A DNA stretch of 64,000 nucleotides. Origin: Litsea cubeba. Lineage: Eukaryota; Streptophyta; Magnoliopsida; Laurales; Lauraceae. This document shows, in pieces, positions 45,365 to 56,300 of the stretch; the stretch's first letter is position 1; each line of letters starts with the position of its first letter. The notes below the pieces were generated by a model. That model worked only from the letters and a program-made list of their open reading frames with translations, had not been told where the DNA came from and did not search any database. The position numbers and the translations under genes were made by a program. The stretch covers positions 38,408,428 to 38,472,427 of the forward strand of contig CM022951.1 of NCBI GenBank assembly GCA_012931725.1, read 5' to 3'.

Positions 45365-45535
45365 TGCGCCGAGGTGGATCCATACCTTGGCCAAATTGAC
45401 TTGCGCCGGGGTGGATCCATGCCGTGGCCGAATTGACTTGCGCCAGGGTGGATCCATGCCATGGCCGAATTGATTTGCGCCGTGGTGGATCCGTACCGCG
45501 GCCGAATTAACCTGCGCCGAGGTGGCCCCATCGTT
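45365..45535. repeat. 42-bp tandem repeat in E2
   Basis: Four to five units of gcgcc(g/a)gggtggatccat...ggccgaattgacttgc with period 42 bp. E1 has no such array in this position, so it arose in the E2 lineage. Confidence 0.88.
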
Positions 45536-45952
45536 CCGCTGGCCTCGGCTAGGCGAGAGTGAGTTCGGCAATGGCCTTCTGAGGGGTGTATGAACCCGGA
45601 CTTCAGGAAACTGACCTTGGCCGAACTGCCTTGCGCCGAGGCGTGAGGGGTTGGCTGAGTGTAGGAACTCCAAACCATTCCCAGGGCGGTAGACCCTCGT
45701 AGAGTGGGATGAAACCCTGACTTTAGGAATTCGGCCGAGTGTCCGAACTCGAGGCCTTTTCCGGGGTTGTTAACCCTTGAGTGGGTTCAAGCTCCGGGAC
45801 TTTAGGAAAGGCTGAGTGTAAGAACTCCAGGCCATTCCCAGGGCGGTAGACCCTCGTAGAGTGGGATGAAACCCGGACTTTAGGAATTCGGCCGAGTGTC
45901 CGAACTCGAGGCCTTTTCCGGGGCTGTTAACCCTTGAGTGGGTTCAAGCTCC

Positions 45953-46470
45953 GGGACTTTAGGAAAGGCTGAGTGTAAGAACTCCAGGCCATTTCCAGGG
46001 CGTAGAGCCTTGATTGTGTCCAAAACACGGGGCTTTAGGAAAGGCTGAGTGTAAGAACTCCAGGCCATGTCCAGGGCGTAGAGCCTTGATTGTGTTCAAA
46101 ACACGGGGCTTTAGGAAAGGCTGAGTGTAAGAACTCCAGGCCATTTCCAGGGCGTAGAGCCTTGATTGTGTTCAAAACACGGGGCTTTAGGAAAGGCTGA
46201 GTGTAAGAACTCCAGGCCATTTCCAGGGCGTAGAGCCTTGATTGTGTTCAAAACACGGGGCTTTAGGAAAGGCTGAGTGTAAGAACTCCAGGCCATTTCC
46301 AGGGCGTAGAGCCTTGATTGTGTTCAAAACACGGGGCTTTAGGAAAGGCTGAGTGTAAGAACTCCAGGCCATTTCCAGGGCGTAGAGCCTTGATTGTGTT
46401 CAAAACACGGGGCTTTAGGAAAGGCTGAGTGTAAGAACTCCAGGCCATTTCCAGGGCGTAGAGCCTATGC
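45953..46470. repeat. 76-bp minisatellite after pol in E2
   Basis: Units start ggctttaggaaaggctgag at about 46031, 46107, 46183, 46259, 46335 and 46411, nearly identical; related degenerate units reach left to about 45660. On the pol strand each contains gagttcttacactcagcctttcctaa, the counterpart of gagttcatacactcagtcgtctcctaa in the E1 58-bp unit. Confidence 0.93.
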
Positions 46471-46550
46471 TGCCGGAGTCGACCAGAGAGAGACACAGAT
46501 TGATGACAAGGCAAAAGCTGCTTTTATTGATTCTGAGATTCATTACATTT

Positions 46551-49500
46551 TTAGAAATAAAATTTCTTCAAGTGGGATGCATTCCAAGGTCTCGGCAGTG
46601 GTTTGCCTTCCAAGTCTTCGAGCTTGTAGGCTGACTTTCCTGCCAGTGAGACTATTCTGAACGGGCCATGCCAGTTCGGGGCTAGCTTCCCTTCGTTTGG
46701 CTCTCTGTCAGCTGGCAGGGTTTTCTTTAGCACCAGCTCTCCCGCGGAGAACTTTCTTTCTCTGACATTTTGATTGTATGTCCTGGCTAACCGTTGCTGA
46801 TAGTCGGTCAGTCGCAGGGCTGCTGCTTCTCGTCGCTCGTCTGCCAGCTCCAGCTCCATCGCCAGGTTTGTCTCATTTCGGCCTTGGTCGACCAGCTCTG
46901 TCCTCAGGGTAGGAAGGCCGATTTCCAAAGGAATGACTGCCTCCATCCCGTAGGCCAGAGAGAAAGGTGTTGCCGAGGTGGACCTCCTTGGAGTTGTTCT
47001 GTATGCCCATAGCACGCTCGGAAGCTCCTCTATCCATCTGCCCTTTGCCTTGTCCAGTCGCTTCTTCAGGCCGTCCAGGATCACTTTGTTGGAGATTTCT
47101 GCCTGGCCATTACTCTGTGGATATGCCGGAGTGGAGTAATGATTTCTGATGCCGTGCCCTTGGCAGAAGTCTTTGAAGGACTTGGAGTCGAACTGAGTCC
47201 CGTTATCCGAAATCAGGATCCGGGGGATGCCGAACCTCGTAAGGATGTTTTTCCAAACGAAGTTCCTGGAGTCCCTGTCCGTGATTGAAGACAACGGTTC
47301 AGCCTCTATCCATTTTGTGAAGTAGTCCGTAGCCACTATCAGCCATCTCTTGTTTCCTGGAGCTCGGTGAAGAGGCCCCACAATGTCCAGGCCCCATTGA
47401 GCGAAGGGCCATGGGCTAGAGAGGGGACTCAGATCTTGTGCTGGCTGATGGAGGGAGTGGGAGAACTTCTGGCACTTCTCGCATTTCCTGGCGTAGACCT
47501 GTGCGTCTTTCTGCATGTAGGTCCACCAGTAGCCCTGGCTTATTGCTCTGTAAGCCAGGGATCGACCTCCTATGTGACTGCCGCAGATTCCTTCGTGGAT
47601 CTCATACAGGAAGTCGTCCACCTTGCTCGGATGGACGCATTGGAGGTATGGACCTGTGAAGGATTTCCTGTAGAGTTTGCCTTCGGGAGAGAGCCAGAAT
47701 CGCGCTGCCTTGAGTCTGATCCTGTGGGCTTCAGCCTTGTTCTCGGGGAGCTGGTCGTCCTTCAAGTAGGCGACAATTGGATCCATCCAGCTTGGGCCGA
47801 GGTCGGCACAGAGGACAAGCCGAGATGAATGAAGTTCTAAGCTTGACCTTGATACTGACCCAACCTCGATGGTCCTTTTCTTCCCTGCTTCGACGGCGGA
47901 GGCCAGGTTTGCAAGCGCATCTGCGTGCGTGTTGGTATCTCTGGATATTTGCCTGACCTCGGCTTTCTGGAAATGAGAGAGCAGTTTTTTCACAAGGGCT
48001 AAGTAGGCCGCCATCCTGTCGTCCCTGGCCTGGTAGTCTCCAGCGAGCTGGCTAGTTACCAGTTGAGAGTCGCTGAAGATCTCCAGGTGCTGGGCTCCGA
48101 GGATTTGGGCGCTGTTCAACCCTGCAATCAGTGCTTCGTATTCTGCCTCATTGTTTGTCGCTTTGAAGTCCAGGGTGAAGGCCTGCTCTATGACCAGTCC
48201 CTCTCGCGATTGGAGAACTATGCCGGCGCCAGCTCTCTTGGAGGTGGACGACCCGTCGACAAATATCTTCCATGCCGAGGTGGGAGACTGCTGGACCTCT
48301 GTTTCTACTGGCTCGTGCCCTGTGCCCCCCAGTGCCGTGCCGAGCTGGGTCGGAGCCGGGTGGGGGTAGGCGAATTCGACAATGAAGTCTGCCAGGATCT
48401 GTGCTTTGATCGCAGTTCGGGGACGGTACTGTATATCATACTGCCCCAGTTCAACTGCCCACTTTGATATTCGCCCTGAAAAATCAGCTTTCTTGAACAC
48501 TGAACGGAGTGGATGCTCCGTGATTACCACAATGGTGTGGGATTGGAAATAATGGGAGAGCTTGCGGGAGGCACTGACGAGAGCCAACGCAAGCTTCTCC
48601 AATAGAAGGTACCTGGTCTCGGCATCGAGCAGGGTCTTGCTCGTATAATAGATTGGCTTTTGAATTCCCTCGTCCTCCCTGATGAGGACGGAGCTTACTG
48701 CGTGATCCGAGACCGCAAGGTACAAATACAGAATCTCCCCCAAAGTTGGGGTGGAGAGTAAGGGTGGTGACATTAAATAGGTTTTGAGTGCGGCCAATGC
48801 CTGGTCGCACTCGGGGGTCCACTGGAATTTCAGATTTTTCTTTAAAAGCTGAAAGAAAGGCCTGCACTTATCTGATGACCGGCTGATGAAGCGGTTGAGT
48901 GCTGCAGCCATTCCTGTGAGCTTCTGAACTTCCTTCGTGGTAGAGGGGCTCTGGATGCTCTGGATCGCGGTGATCTGGTCCGGATTAGCCTCTATCCCTC
49001 TCCGCGTTACCAAGCTGCCGAGGAACTTGCCAGAGGCTACGCCGAAGGCGCACTTGGAAGCGTTTAGCTTAAGCTTGTACGCGCGAAGGATGTCGAAGAT
49101 TTGGCCGAGATCCGCCAGATGATCGCCGGAGTGCACCGATTTGACGACCATGTCGTCGATGTAGACCTCCACCGTCCGGCCGAGCTGAGCATGGAACATT
49201 TTTGTGACGAGGCGCTTATAGGTTGCCCCCGCGTTCTTTAGCCCGAAGGGCATCACCTTGTAGCAGTAAGTGCCGCGGGGGGTTATGAATGATGTTTTCT
49301 CCTCGTCTGGCTCGTAGAGCGGGATCTGGTGGTAGCCTCTGTAGGCATCGAGGAAGCTCATTCGGTCGTGACCAGCGGTGGCGTCGATCAGTTGGTCAAT
49401 CTTTGGGAGGGGAAAACTGTCCTTAGGGCAAGCCCTGTTCAAGTCGGTGAAGTCCACGCACACCCTCCACTTTCCAGTTTTCTTCTTGACCACCACCGTG

Positions 49501-52301
49501 TTGGCCAGCCATACCAGGTACTGGACTTCCCGGATGGCTCCTGCCTTCAGCAGGTTGTCGATTTCTTCGACGACCGCATCTGTCTGCTGCAGCCCTGTCC
49601 TGCGGGCCCTCTGCACTACCGGCTTGTGGTCGGGGTCCACATTCAGCTTGTGGCACATGACCTCGGGGTTGACTCCAGGCATTTCGCTTGGGCTCCAAGC
49701 GAAGACGTCGACATTCCGCATCAAGAACCGAGAGAGTTCGGCCCTTTCTTCGTCTGGCAGCTGGGTGCCAATCAGGAAGAACCTGTCTGGGTCTGCCGGG
49801 TCTAGCCTGACCTCGGCCAGGTCCTCGATGCTCTTCTTCTCAGGGTCCCGACCGATCTCATCGAGGCCTTTCTCGAACTCGGCCAGGTTGACGCGCTCTG
49901 GCTCCTTCACTGCTGGGACTGCGGCCAGCATGCACTGCCTGGCCTGCTGCTGGTCTCCCTCCACTGTGATTACTTCCATCTTGCCCTCCTTGTTCTCAAG
50001 GACGAACTTCAGCTTTTGGTGGAGGGAAGAAGGAACTGCCTCTAGCTTGTGGAGCCACGTTCTGCCCAGAATGACATTGTAGGGAGAAGGGGCGTCCACA
50101 ACCAGGAAGTCGGCCAGCACGGATGCTCCGCCAACTCGGGTTTCCAAGGTGATCCTGCCCTTGGGATAGACTGGCATGGCGGATAACCCTAGCAAGGGTG
50201 CTCGGACCTCCGTGAGGTCTGCTTTGGAGAGTTTCATCTTCTTGAAGCAGTCGTAGTAGAGGACCTCGGAGGAGTTGCCGGAGTCGACGAGGATCCTCTT
50301 CACGGTGAAGTCTCTCAGCTTCATGGTGAGGAGCAGGGGGTCGTTGTGAGGGACCTGGATTCCCTCTAGATCTCGATCCGAGAACGAGATGGCGGGTCGG
50401 TCGCGACGGGCTTTCTTGGATGCCGGAGCGAGTTCGGCTTTCATTACTTCTTTCCCGTGCGAAGCCCGCCTGGCTTCGGCACGGGCCTTAGAGCTTCCCC
50501 GGGACGAGGGAGCGGGAGCTGAGGACGCCAGATGGATCACGTTGATGATCTTCTCTGAGTCCTCGCTGTCTGGAGCCTGGGCCGCGCTCTGGTGAATTCG
50601 GCCCTCGCTGCCGCCGGCGTCACCTGCCTTGATGAACTCTGGGATGTGGCCCTCTTCGGCCAGCTTCTCCAGATACCCCTGCAAAGTCTTGCAGTCTTCG
50701 GTCCTGTGCCCGTTGCCCCTATGGAAGGAGCAGTAGAGCTTGCTTCGGGCGCCTTCGGTGGGTTCATTCTTCATGGGCTGAGGATACTTGAAGAACGGCT
50801 TGGACCTGATCTTGGTCAGGATGCGGTAGATCGGCTCCTCGAAGACGACGTTGACGCTCTGACCGGCGCGGGGGGGTGGTCTGGGCTTCCAAGTGCCCCC
50901 AGACCTGGACGACGAAGGCTTCGCCGAACTGGAGACCCAGGCCTGCTTGGGCTCCTGCTTCTGGGAGGGCCTCCCGCCTCTCTGCCGAGGTTGGCCACTC
51001 TTCTGTTCGGGCTCCGGATGCCCGTCCTGATCCCTGGCCCGGATCTCGTCTTCCTCCTGGGCGATGAAGCGCTTCACCCGGGACATCAACTCTGGCATGG
51101 ATTCTGGGGGGTCCCCGGCCAAGTCTTTTCGCAAGTCGTTGCCGGGGATCAGGGCATGCTGGAAGGCGTAGATGGCTATCCCTTCCCTCGCGCCCTCGAT
51201 CTGGCTGTAGACCGCCCAGAATCGCTGGGCGAACTTGGCGAGGGTTTCGCCCTGCTTCATTCTCAGGGCGAGGAGGTCCCCTTCCTTCTTGGGGACGACG
51301 GTGTAGGCTTGGAACTTCTTCAGGAAGGAGAGCTGGAGCTCCTTCCAACTGGAAACCGACTGCTCCGGGAGAGAGCAGAACCACTTCAGGGGGAGGTCAC
51401 CCAAACTGGAGGAGAAGATTTTGCAGTTTAGGTGACCCTCGTTCCCCCAGATGGACATCTTCTGAGAGAAGTGTCGGAGGTGTGCGGATGGGTCGGACAG
51501 TCCGTCATAGGGGACGAACCGCGGGACGGAGAACTTTCTGGGCAAGGGGGTGCGCTCGATCTCTTTTGTGAAGGGCGAGCCCCCCAGATCAGTGTGACCA
51601 CAGATCTGCTTCTGGTCCCGCATGTCCAAGTTGTGCTGGAGAGCCAACCTGACTCGTTTGTCAAATCGCTCTTGCTCATCGTCCTTCTCTGGAGTCTGAG
51701 CTCTGGGCTTTCGCTTGGGATGGCTCGGGCTACGACGGCTATGAGTTCGGCCGTCGCGGCTATGGTGACTTCGGCTGTTGCTCGAGCCTTCGTCACGGAT
51801 CTGGCTCCGTTTCTGGTCCAGATGATTTCTGAGGTCCTCGCGGGGAGGCTGGGCTGCCCTGCTGGGGGCGTCCCTCTTTTTCCCTTGAGGCTCAGAGACT
51901 TGCCTCAAGGAGGCAGTTTGCGCTGCCCTCAGCTGCTGCTGGAGCTCGCGAATCAGCTGCTCTTGCTTCTGGAGGAGAGCAGTTTGGGCTTCGAGAACCT
52001 CTCCAGCAGCAGGGGGTTGAACGTGGCCCGTCTCTCCTACGGCCACGGCTTTGTCCTTCCGAGGACGCTCATGTCGACGCTCATCGCGTCTGGGTGGCAC
52101 GACTTCTTCTGCTGAGATCGAGGCCTCGAGTCCCTCTTGGAGTGGGAACTCGACAAAGAGCTGAGAGCCTAAGCGGCCCTCGCCTGCAGACGTGCCATGC
52201 ACCGTGCGGGAGCGTCCTTGAGGAGGGACGTCCGTTGACGGTGGTGGCAGCTCGAGGACTGGCCTCGAGGATTCTCCGCCCTTCCTAGCTTTCGGAGGCA
52301 T
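46551..52301 (-). CDS. gag-pol polyprotein of E2, intact, 1916 aa
   Basis: One uninterrupted frame from ATG (MPPKARKGGES, 80 bp from the PBS) to HLKKFYF. Gag core about 250-420 (MSIWGNEGHLNCKIF); zinc knuckle-like C524-H527-H532-C537; protease D673-S-G (VDSGNSS); reverse transcriptase with YIDD 1047-1050; first RNase H about 1160-1290; second, archaeal-type RNase H D1349, E1385, D1411, D1461; integrase zinc finger H1569, H1576, C1607, C1610 and catalytic D1639, D1699, E1735 (35 residues between the last two). The double RNase H is the mark of the Tat lineage. Gag and pol share one frame. It makes the particle and enzymes for copying and inserting the element. All active-site residues are present. 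Confidence 0.96.
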   Translation of the reverse strand: MPPKARKGGESSRPVLELPPPSTDVPPQGRSRTVHGTSAGEGRLGSQLFVEFPLQEGLEASISAEEVVPPRRDERRHERPRKDKAVAVGETGHVQPPAAGEVLEAQTALLQKQEQLIRELQQQLRAAQTASLRQVSEPQGKKRDAPSRAAQPPREDLRNHLDQKRSQIRDEGSSNSRSHHSRDGRTHSRRSPSHPKRKPRAQTPEKDDEQERFDKRVRLALQHNLDMRDQKQICGHTDLGGSPFTKEIERTPLPRKFSVPRFVPYDGLSDPSAHLRHFSQKMSIWGNEGHLNCKIFSSSLGDLPLKWFCSLPEQSVSSWKELQLSFLKKFQAYTVVPKKEGDLLALRMKQGETLAKFAQRFWAVYSQIEGAREGIAIYAFQHALIPGNDLRKDLAGDPPESMPELMSRVKRFIAQEEDEIRARDQDGHPEPEQKSGQPRQRGGRPSQKQEPKQAWVSSSAKPSSSRSGGTWKPRPPPRAGQSVNVVFEEPIYRILTKIRSKPFFKYPQPMKNEPTEGARSKLYCSFHRGNGHRTEDCKTLQGYLEKLAEEGHIPEFIKAGDAGGSEGRIHQSAAQAPDSEDSEKIINVIHLASSAPAPSSRGSSKARAEARRASHGKEVMKAELAPASKKARRDRPAISFSDRDLEGIQVPHNDPLLLTMKLRDFTVKRILVDSGNSSEVLYYDCFKKMKLSKADLTEVRAPLLGLSAMPVYPKGRITLETRVGGASVLADFLVVDAPSPYNVILGRTWLHKLEAVPSSLHQKLKFVLENKEGKMEVITVEGDQQQARQCMLAAVPAVKEPERVNLAEFEKGLDEIGRDPEKKSIEDLAEVRLDPADPDRFFLIGTQLPDEERAELSRFLMRNVDVFAWSPSEMPGVNPEVMCHKLNVDPDHKPVVQRARRTGLQQTDAVVEEIDNLLKAGAIREVQYLVWLANTVVVKKKTGKWRVCVDFTDLNRACPKDSFPLPKIDQLIDATAGHDRMSFLDAYRGYHQIPLYEPDEEKTSFITPRGTYCYKVMPFGLKNAGATYKRLVTKMFHAQLGRTVEVYIDDMVVKSVHSGDHLADLGQIFDILRAYKLKLNASKCAFGVASGKFLGSLVTRRGIEANPDQITAIQSIQSPSTTKEVQKLTGMAAALNRFISRSSDKCRPFFQLLKKNLKFQWTPECDQALAALKTYLMSPPLLSTPTLGEILYLYLAVSDHAVSSVLIREDEGIQKPIYYTSKTLLDAETRYLLLEKLALALVSASRKLSHYFQSHTIVVITEHPLRSVFKKADFSGRISKWAVELGQYDIQYRPRTAIKAQILADFIVEFAYPHPAPTQLGTALGGTGHEPVETEVQQSPTSAWKIFVDGSSTSKRAGAGIVLQSREGLVIEQAFTLDFKATNNEAEYEALIAGLNSAQILGAQHLEIFSDSQLVTSQLAGDYQARDDRMAAYLALVKKLLSHFQKAEVRQISRDTNTHADALANLASAVEAGKKRTIEVGSVSRSSLELHSSRLVLCADLGPSWMDPIVAYLKDDQLPENKAEAHRIRLKAARFWLSPEGKLYRKSFTGPYLQCVHPSKVDDFLYEIHEGICGSHIGGRSLAYRAISQGYWWTYMQKDAQVYARKCEKCQKFSHSLHQPAQDLSPLSSPWPFAQWGLDIVGPLHRAPGNKRWLIVATDYFTKWIEAEPLSSITDRDSRNFVWKNILTRFGIPRILISDNGTQFDSKSFKDFCQGHGIRNHYSTPAYPQSNGQAEISNKVILDGLKKRLDKAKGRWIEELPSVLWAYRTTPRRSTSATPFSLAYGMEAVIPLEIGLPTLRTELVDQGRNETNLAMELELADERREAAALRLTDYQQRLARTYNQNVRERKFSAGELVLKKTLPADREPNEGKLAPNWHGPFRIVSLAGKSAYKLEDLEGKPLPRPWNASHLKKFYF

Positions 52302-52361
52302 GGCTTCTGGAAGATTGAGGTTAAGAAGGTTGGGAAGGTTGGGAAGGTTGGGATATTACTT

Positions 52362-52380
52362 CCCCACAGACGGCGCCAAT
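52362..52380 (-). other. Primer binding site of E2
   Basis: Minus strand: attggcgccgtctgtgggg, directly inside the 5' LTR, same as E1. Confidence 0.85.
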
Positions 52381-53317
52381 TGTAGGTGCAGAAAATAATG
52401 ACCCACAATAAAGGAGGAGCCTTAGAGGACTTATCCGAGAAGATGGTGACTGGGAATGACTGGATACCGTCCGAAAGCCTGAAAGAGATGAACAAACGAT
52501 CAAAGGACCCTGGCCTGGGCGGCGCAAGGCTCTCCGATGCCAAAGTCAGTGTGGGAACTGGAACAATGGAAGGAGAGGGAGAAGAGAGATAGAGTAACGG
52601 CTCTGTGAATGAAATTGTGCGTACCTTTGATGGTGGTTTGAGCCTCTATTTATAGAGTTTGGAACGTATCTTTGGGAGATATCGTGGTGTGGGTCCCGTG
52701 ATTCGACTGGGAAGTCACGATCAGCCCACATTGCATTAATTGCGGTCCAATCCAGCCCACTCTGCATTAAATGCGGGTCGGACCAGCCCACGTCGCATTT
52801 AATGCGCGTCTTGTTGGGCCAGATCGTGTTGGACGCCTTTGGCGGTAGGGGATCGTGGGATCTGCCCTCGGGCCTTGCCCTGATGTCGCCTCAGCCGCTG
52901 GATGCCGCCCTGTCAGGATCTGGCGAAGATTGTGAGCGGCTGGATGTCGCGTCTGTCTCACTAGCTCGTGCCCCTATCCCTCCACGTGCCTGGTGACGTG
53001 GGGGATGAGGGGCGTGAGTGGAGACTCTTTCTGGCTTCGGCTTCCATCCCGGCTTCTTCAGCCGAGGTAGAGCTTTCTGCCGAGATGGCATCCGGGGCGG
53101 CCCAGCCGAGGTGGAGCTCCCTGCCGAGATGACGCCAGGGGTGGGCCAGTTCGGCGCTAAGGGCCCGGAGCTGCCTGACTTCGGTCGGACCTCCTGTCCT
53201 GGTAGCCGGGGTGAGCTTGGTGCCATGTGGATGGCACGCGGATGGCACGTGAGAGTGCTTAGTCTCATCTGATGGCTGTGATTAGCGTAATCCTGGTTCT
53301 GGAAATCTCCCCACACA
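52381..53317 (-). repeat. 5' LTR of E2
   Basis: 937 bp. Minus-strand TATAAATA at 52654-52647. Its outer end lies 78 bp upstream of the APC5 start codon; the LTR promoter points away from APC5. Confidence 0.93.
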
Positions 53318-53395
53318 ATATCCATATCCAAAACCCTAAACTCTAAAATCCAGAGACCCATTCTCTTTTACGACGAGCATCATCATCATATATCC

Positions 53396-56300
53396 ATGGC
53401 GGCGAATTCCAAGACGATGGGGACTTTCGTTCTCACACCCCACAAGGTCTCGGTCTGCATCCTCATCACCATCTACGCTCCTCCTTCGCAGTCGGCCGTC
53501 CCTTTTCCCTTCTCTTCCATCCCTCAGCACAATCGCCTCGGCCTCTTCCTCTTCTCCGTCACCAAGGTAAACATGGTCGCCACCTCCCCTCTCCCCCTCT
53601 TAGAGTTCTGGTGTTTCTGTTTCAGTTTCATCCACTCTACTCATTTTGATTTCTAATGAGCATTGATTTTCGGTTTTGGATCCAGCTCATTCATATTCCA
53701 TAGCTGAAATTCCCTCTATCTTATTGTAGTGGTTTTTTTTTTTTCCCGCATCTGGTTGTAGAATTGACTTAGATTACAATGATTGAGGAGTGACAGTGTG
53801 AGATGGATGTGGTTGGATTAACTCAGTTCCAAATGGTGATTGCATTCATTATGGATTGGGGTTGAAGCAAATATGATTGCTAATCATTCACATGCTGCTA
53901 CTGTTTCTAATCTGGGCACAGTGGGCAGGTTTATTTTCCTTTGTACTGTGCAGAAATAGGACACATGCCACAACCGAGAGGTGGTCTATTCATTGTGTGG
54001 GACACACTCTATATGATTTACTCTGTGAGAATTACATCGTTGTAATTCCTTCCCACTCGGTTGTTGGGTTCTTTCATGCTTAATCCTGACTGTTGCAAAC
54101 TACCCAAAAATGTTCATTTTTTTTGTTGCTGTTTTGATGGTCAAGATTTTAAAAAGGCTGGCATTTCTTATCAGGGTTCACTCATGGTGTAGCCCACAAG
54201 ATGAATGGTTTAGGAGTCAAGACACCACAATTATGCTAAGCGTTTCTTCCTTTTCTTTTATAATATTTTTTGCCCATGTAGGTAGATTTTTCTGGAGATG
54301 CACATACTAAATGGGATTCATGGAGTTACAAGAAAAGATAAGAGTTAGGACTGAGCACATAAGAGGAAATTTACAAGTAGTTTCGATAGAAGGGGTAAAA
54401 AAAAAAAACCAAGGAATGTCACTTCAAATGGTTTGGGCATGTACACAGAAGACCAAAAACAAGCCCTCTACCATTTAGTGGAGGTTTAGTGTTCAAAGAA
54501 TGAGGAAAAGGGGAGACCAGTAAAGACCTTAAGGTCATGTTTGTGGCAGCATTTTTGCGGGTTATATTGTATCCCCTGTAGTTTTATTTTTCCCCTTTCT
54601 TTTTTGTATTCTTCTAGGCTAGGGTCTGGCTCCATAACATTTTTTGTTGGGTCTAGGCTTCACGCTCTCTTTTGTTTACAGTATACCTCTCTTATACTGT
54701 ATAGCTTTCTTTTTATTATAGTCACTTAAAAAAAAAAATGTTTGTGGCAACAGTTTCCTGCAGAAAATCAAAATCAAAGACTTAATTGTTTTCAGTCTCT
54801 TGTTTGGCATGGCAAACCATTTTTTGAGGTGAAGTATGCTTATACCTCCCATGTGAGATCACAGAAAGCATAGAAAAGAAAAAGTTTTCTACCTCTTGGC
54901 TTTGAATTTGCTTGGTGCATAATCTGCTTTCATGTAAGAAAATGGAAAATAAATAAATAAATGGAATAACGAAAAACTAATCTCCTTTGGAAACTATTTT
55001 CACTTCTCTAGGAAAATGCTCTGAGTGAACATTCCCTACACGGAGCGAGAAGATATGATGGATTATCGAATTGTTGGAAACATTAGACTTCTTATTGACA
55101 AGATGTTTCAGGCAGTCATTGGTGGCCTCTTTGTTGCAATTTAACTACCATAGTTGGAGCCAGTGGTACACCAACCACATTCTTAGCAGTTAGATGCACT
55201 ATTTAATGTCAGATTGTGCTGATCATAACCATTCTATCATTTGAGTTACATCTTGACTATCCACTCATTTATAAATGCACAGTAGTGGTTTTGTGATGTA
55301 TTGAATTAGCTGCTGTTGCATTGAAGAACTAAAGATTGCTGTGAATGTTCACTGTTCAGATTATTATAAACTATCAATTTCTTGATCTTTGGAACATGTA
55401 CATTTGCCTAGATTCCTGAGTCTTGTTAACATTGGCCCATGGTTCAATGGTCCAGACCAATTTGGTGTAGCAGTATTCATCTTGGTTGGAGGATTCCCGA
55501 AATATATCCACGCGTTGAAAGATCCTACTAAAACAATATTTAAACCTTTTTCAGGATACTCACACTTACACCTGTGTTGTCCACACCTGTTTCTGTTTGC
55601 ATAATAGTTGGGTGGGTGTCAATTTGGGGAGAGTTCCAATTTATGATGGTGGTGGTTTGGAAAGAATATATTTATGTTTTTTTTTTTTTTTTTTGTTGGG
55701 CTGTTTTTTGGGGGGGTGTTTTTTTTTTTTTTTTTTTTTTGGGGGGGGGGGGGGGGGGTTAATCAGTGCGAGGGTAATGGATTAAGCACACTAGATGGCC
55801 TTGGCAGGCCCCACTTTTGAAGTTTTCTGCATGCTTTTGTGGATATGTTCTGCATATGTGTATTTGTCCAACTTTAGAGTCTTATGGTATCATCATCATC
55901 ATCATCCAAGCCTTGTCTCAACTATGTTGGGGTTGGCTACATGAATTTTGTTTCTTCATTCCGATCTATCTTGAGCCAAATCCTCAGATAAGTTACACTT
56001 CTTCATATCTATTTAGAGTCTTATGGTATCTTGTATTTAAATTTTGACTCATCTTATCAATGGTGTGGATAACTGATACGTGAACCTGATATCCGAACTC
56101 AGGCACCTCAAATACCATATATATCATATCAGATGACTAGGGACCTTGTAATTCATCCACAAACATTTTCTCCGCACGCTTTAAGTTTAGGGGATGTTTG
56201 TGCTGCACCAAATCAATGGAAAAGGAGCGGGATATGGATCCATTTTTTTGCGCCTATTTTTTATTTTTATTTAGTGTAGCTGTACTCTCCATGGAAATCC

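Larger units (their letters stand above)
38673..53317 (-). mobile_element. E2: complete, young Tat-lineage Ty3 LTR retrotransposon
   Basis: Minus orientation. LTRs 38673-39611 and 52381-53317 differ at about eight bases and one 2-bp gap (about 99% identity). Flanks agatc and atatc agree in four of five bases as TSD. Right to left: 5' LTR, PBS, intact gag-pol, 76-bp minisatellite, inner antisense unit, intact outer antisense gene, hAT insertion, PPT, 3' LTR. Younger than E1 by LTR divergence, and coding-competent apart from the hAT insertion next to the PPT. Confidence 0.95.

Noticed and set aside
45880..46514. A series of overlapping 61-83-aa minus-strand ORFs with near-identical sequence
   Set aside because: They are frames through the 76-bp minisatellite; each starts in one unit and ends two units later. 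No start context or other support.
50592..52115. Long plus-strand ORFs (227-279 aa) opposite E2 gag
   Set aside because: They are shadows of the intact 1916-aa polyprotein on the minus strand, with no homology of their own; they are far from the true antisense genes.
55672..55760. Alternating poly(T) and poly(G) runs as a G-quadruplex regulatory element
   Set aside because: Such long homopolymers are often sequencing or assembly artefacts and have no conserved context here; listed only as low-complexity sequence.
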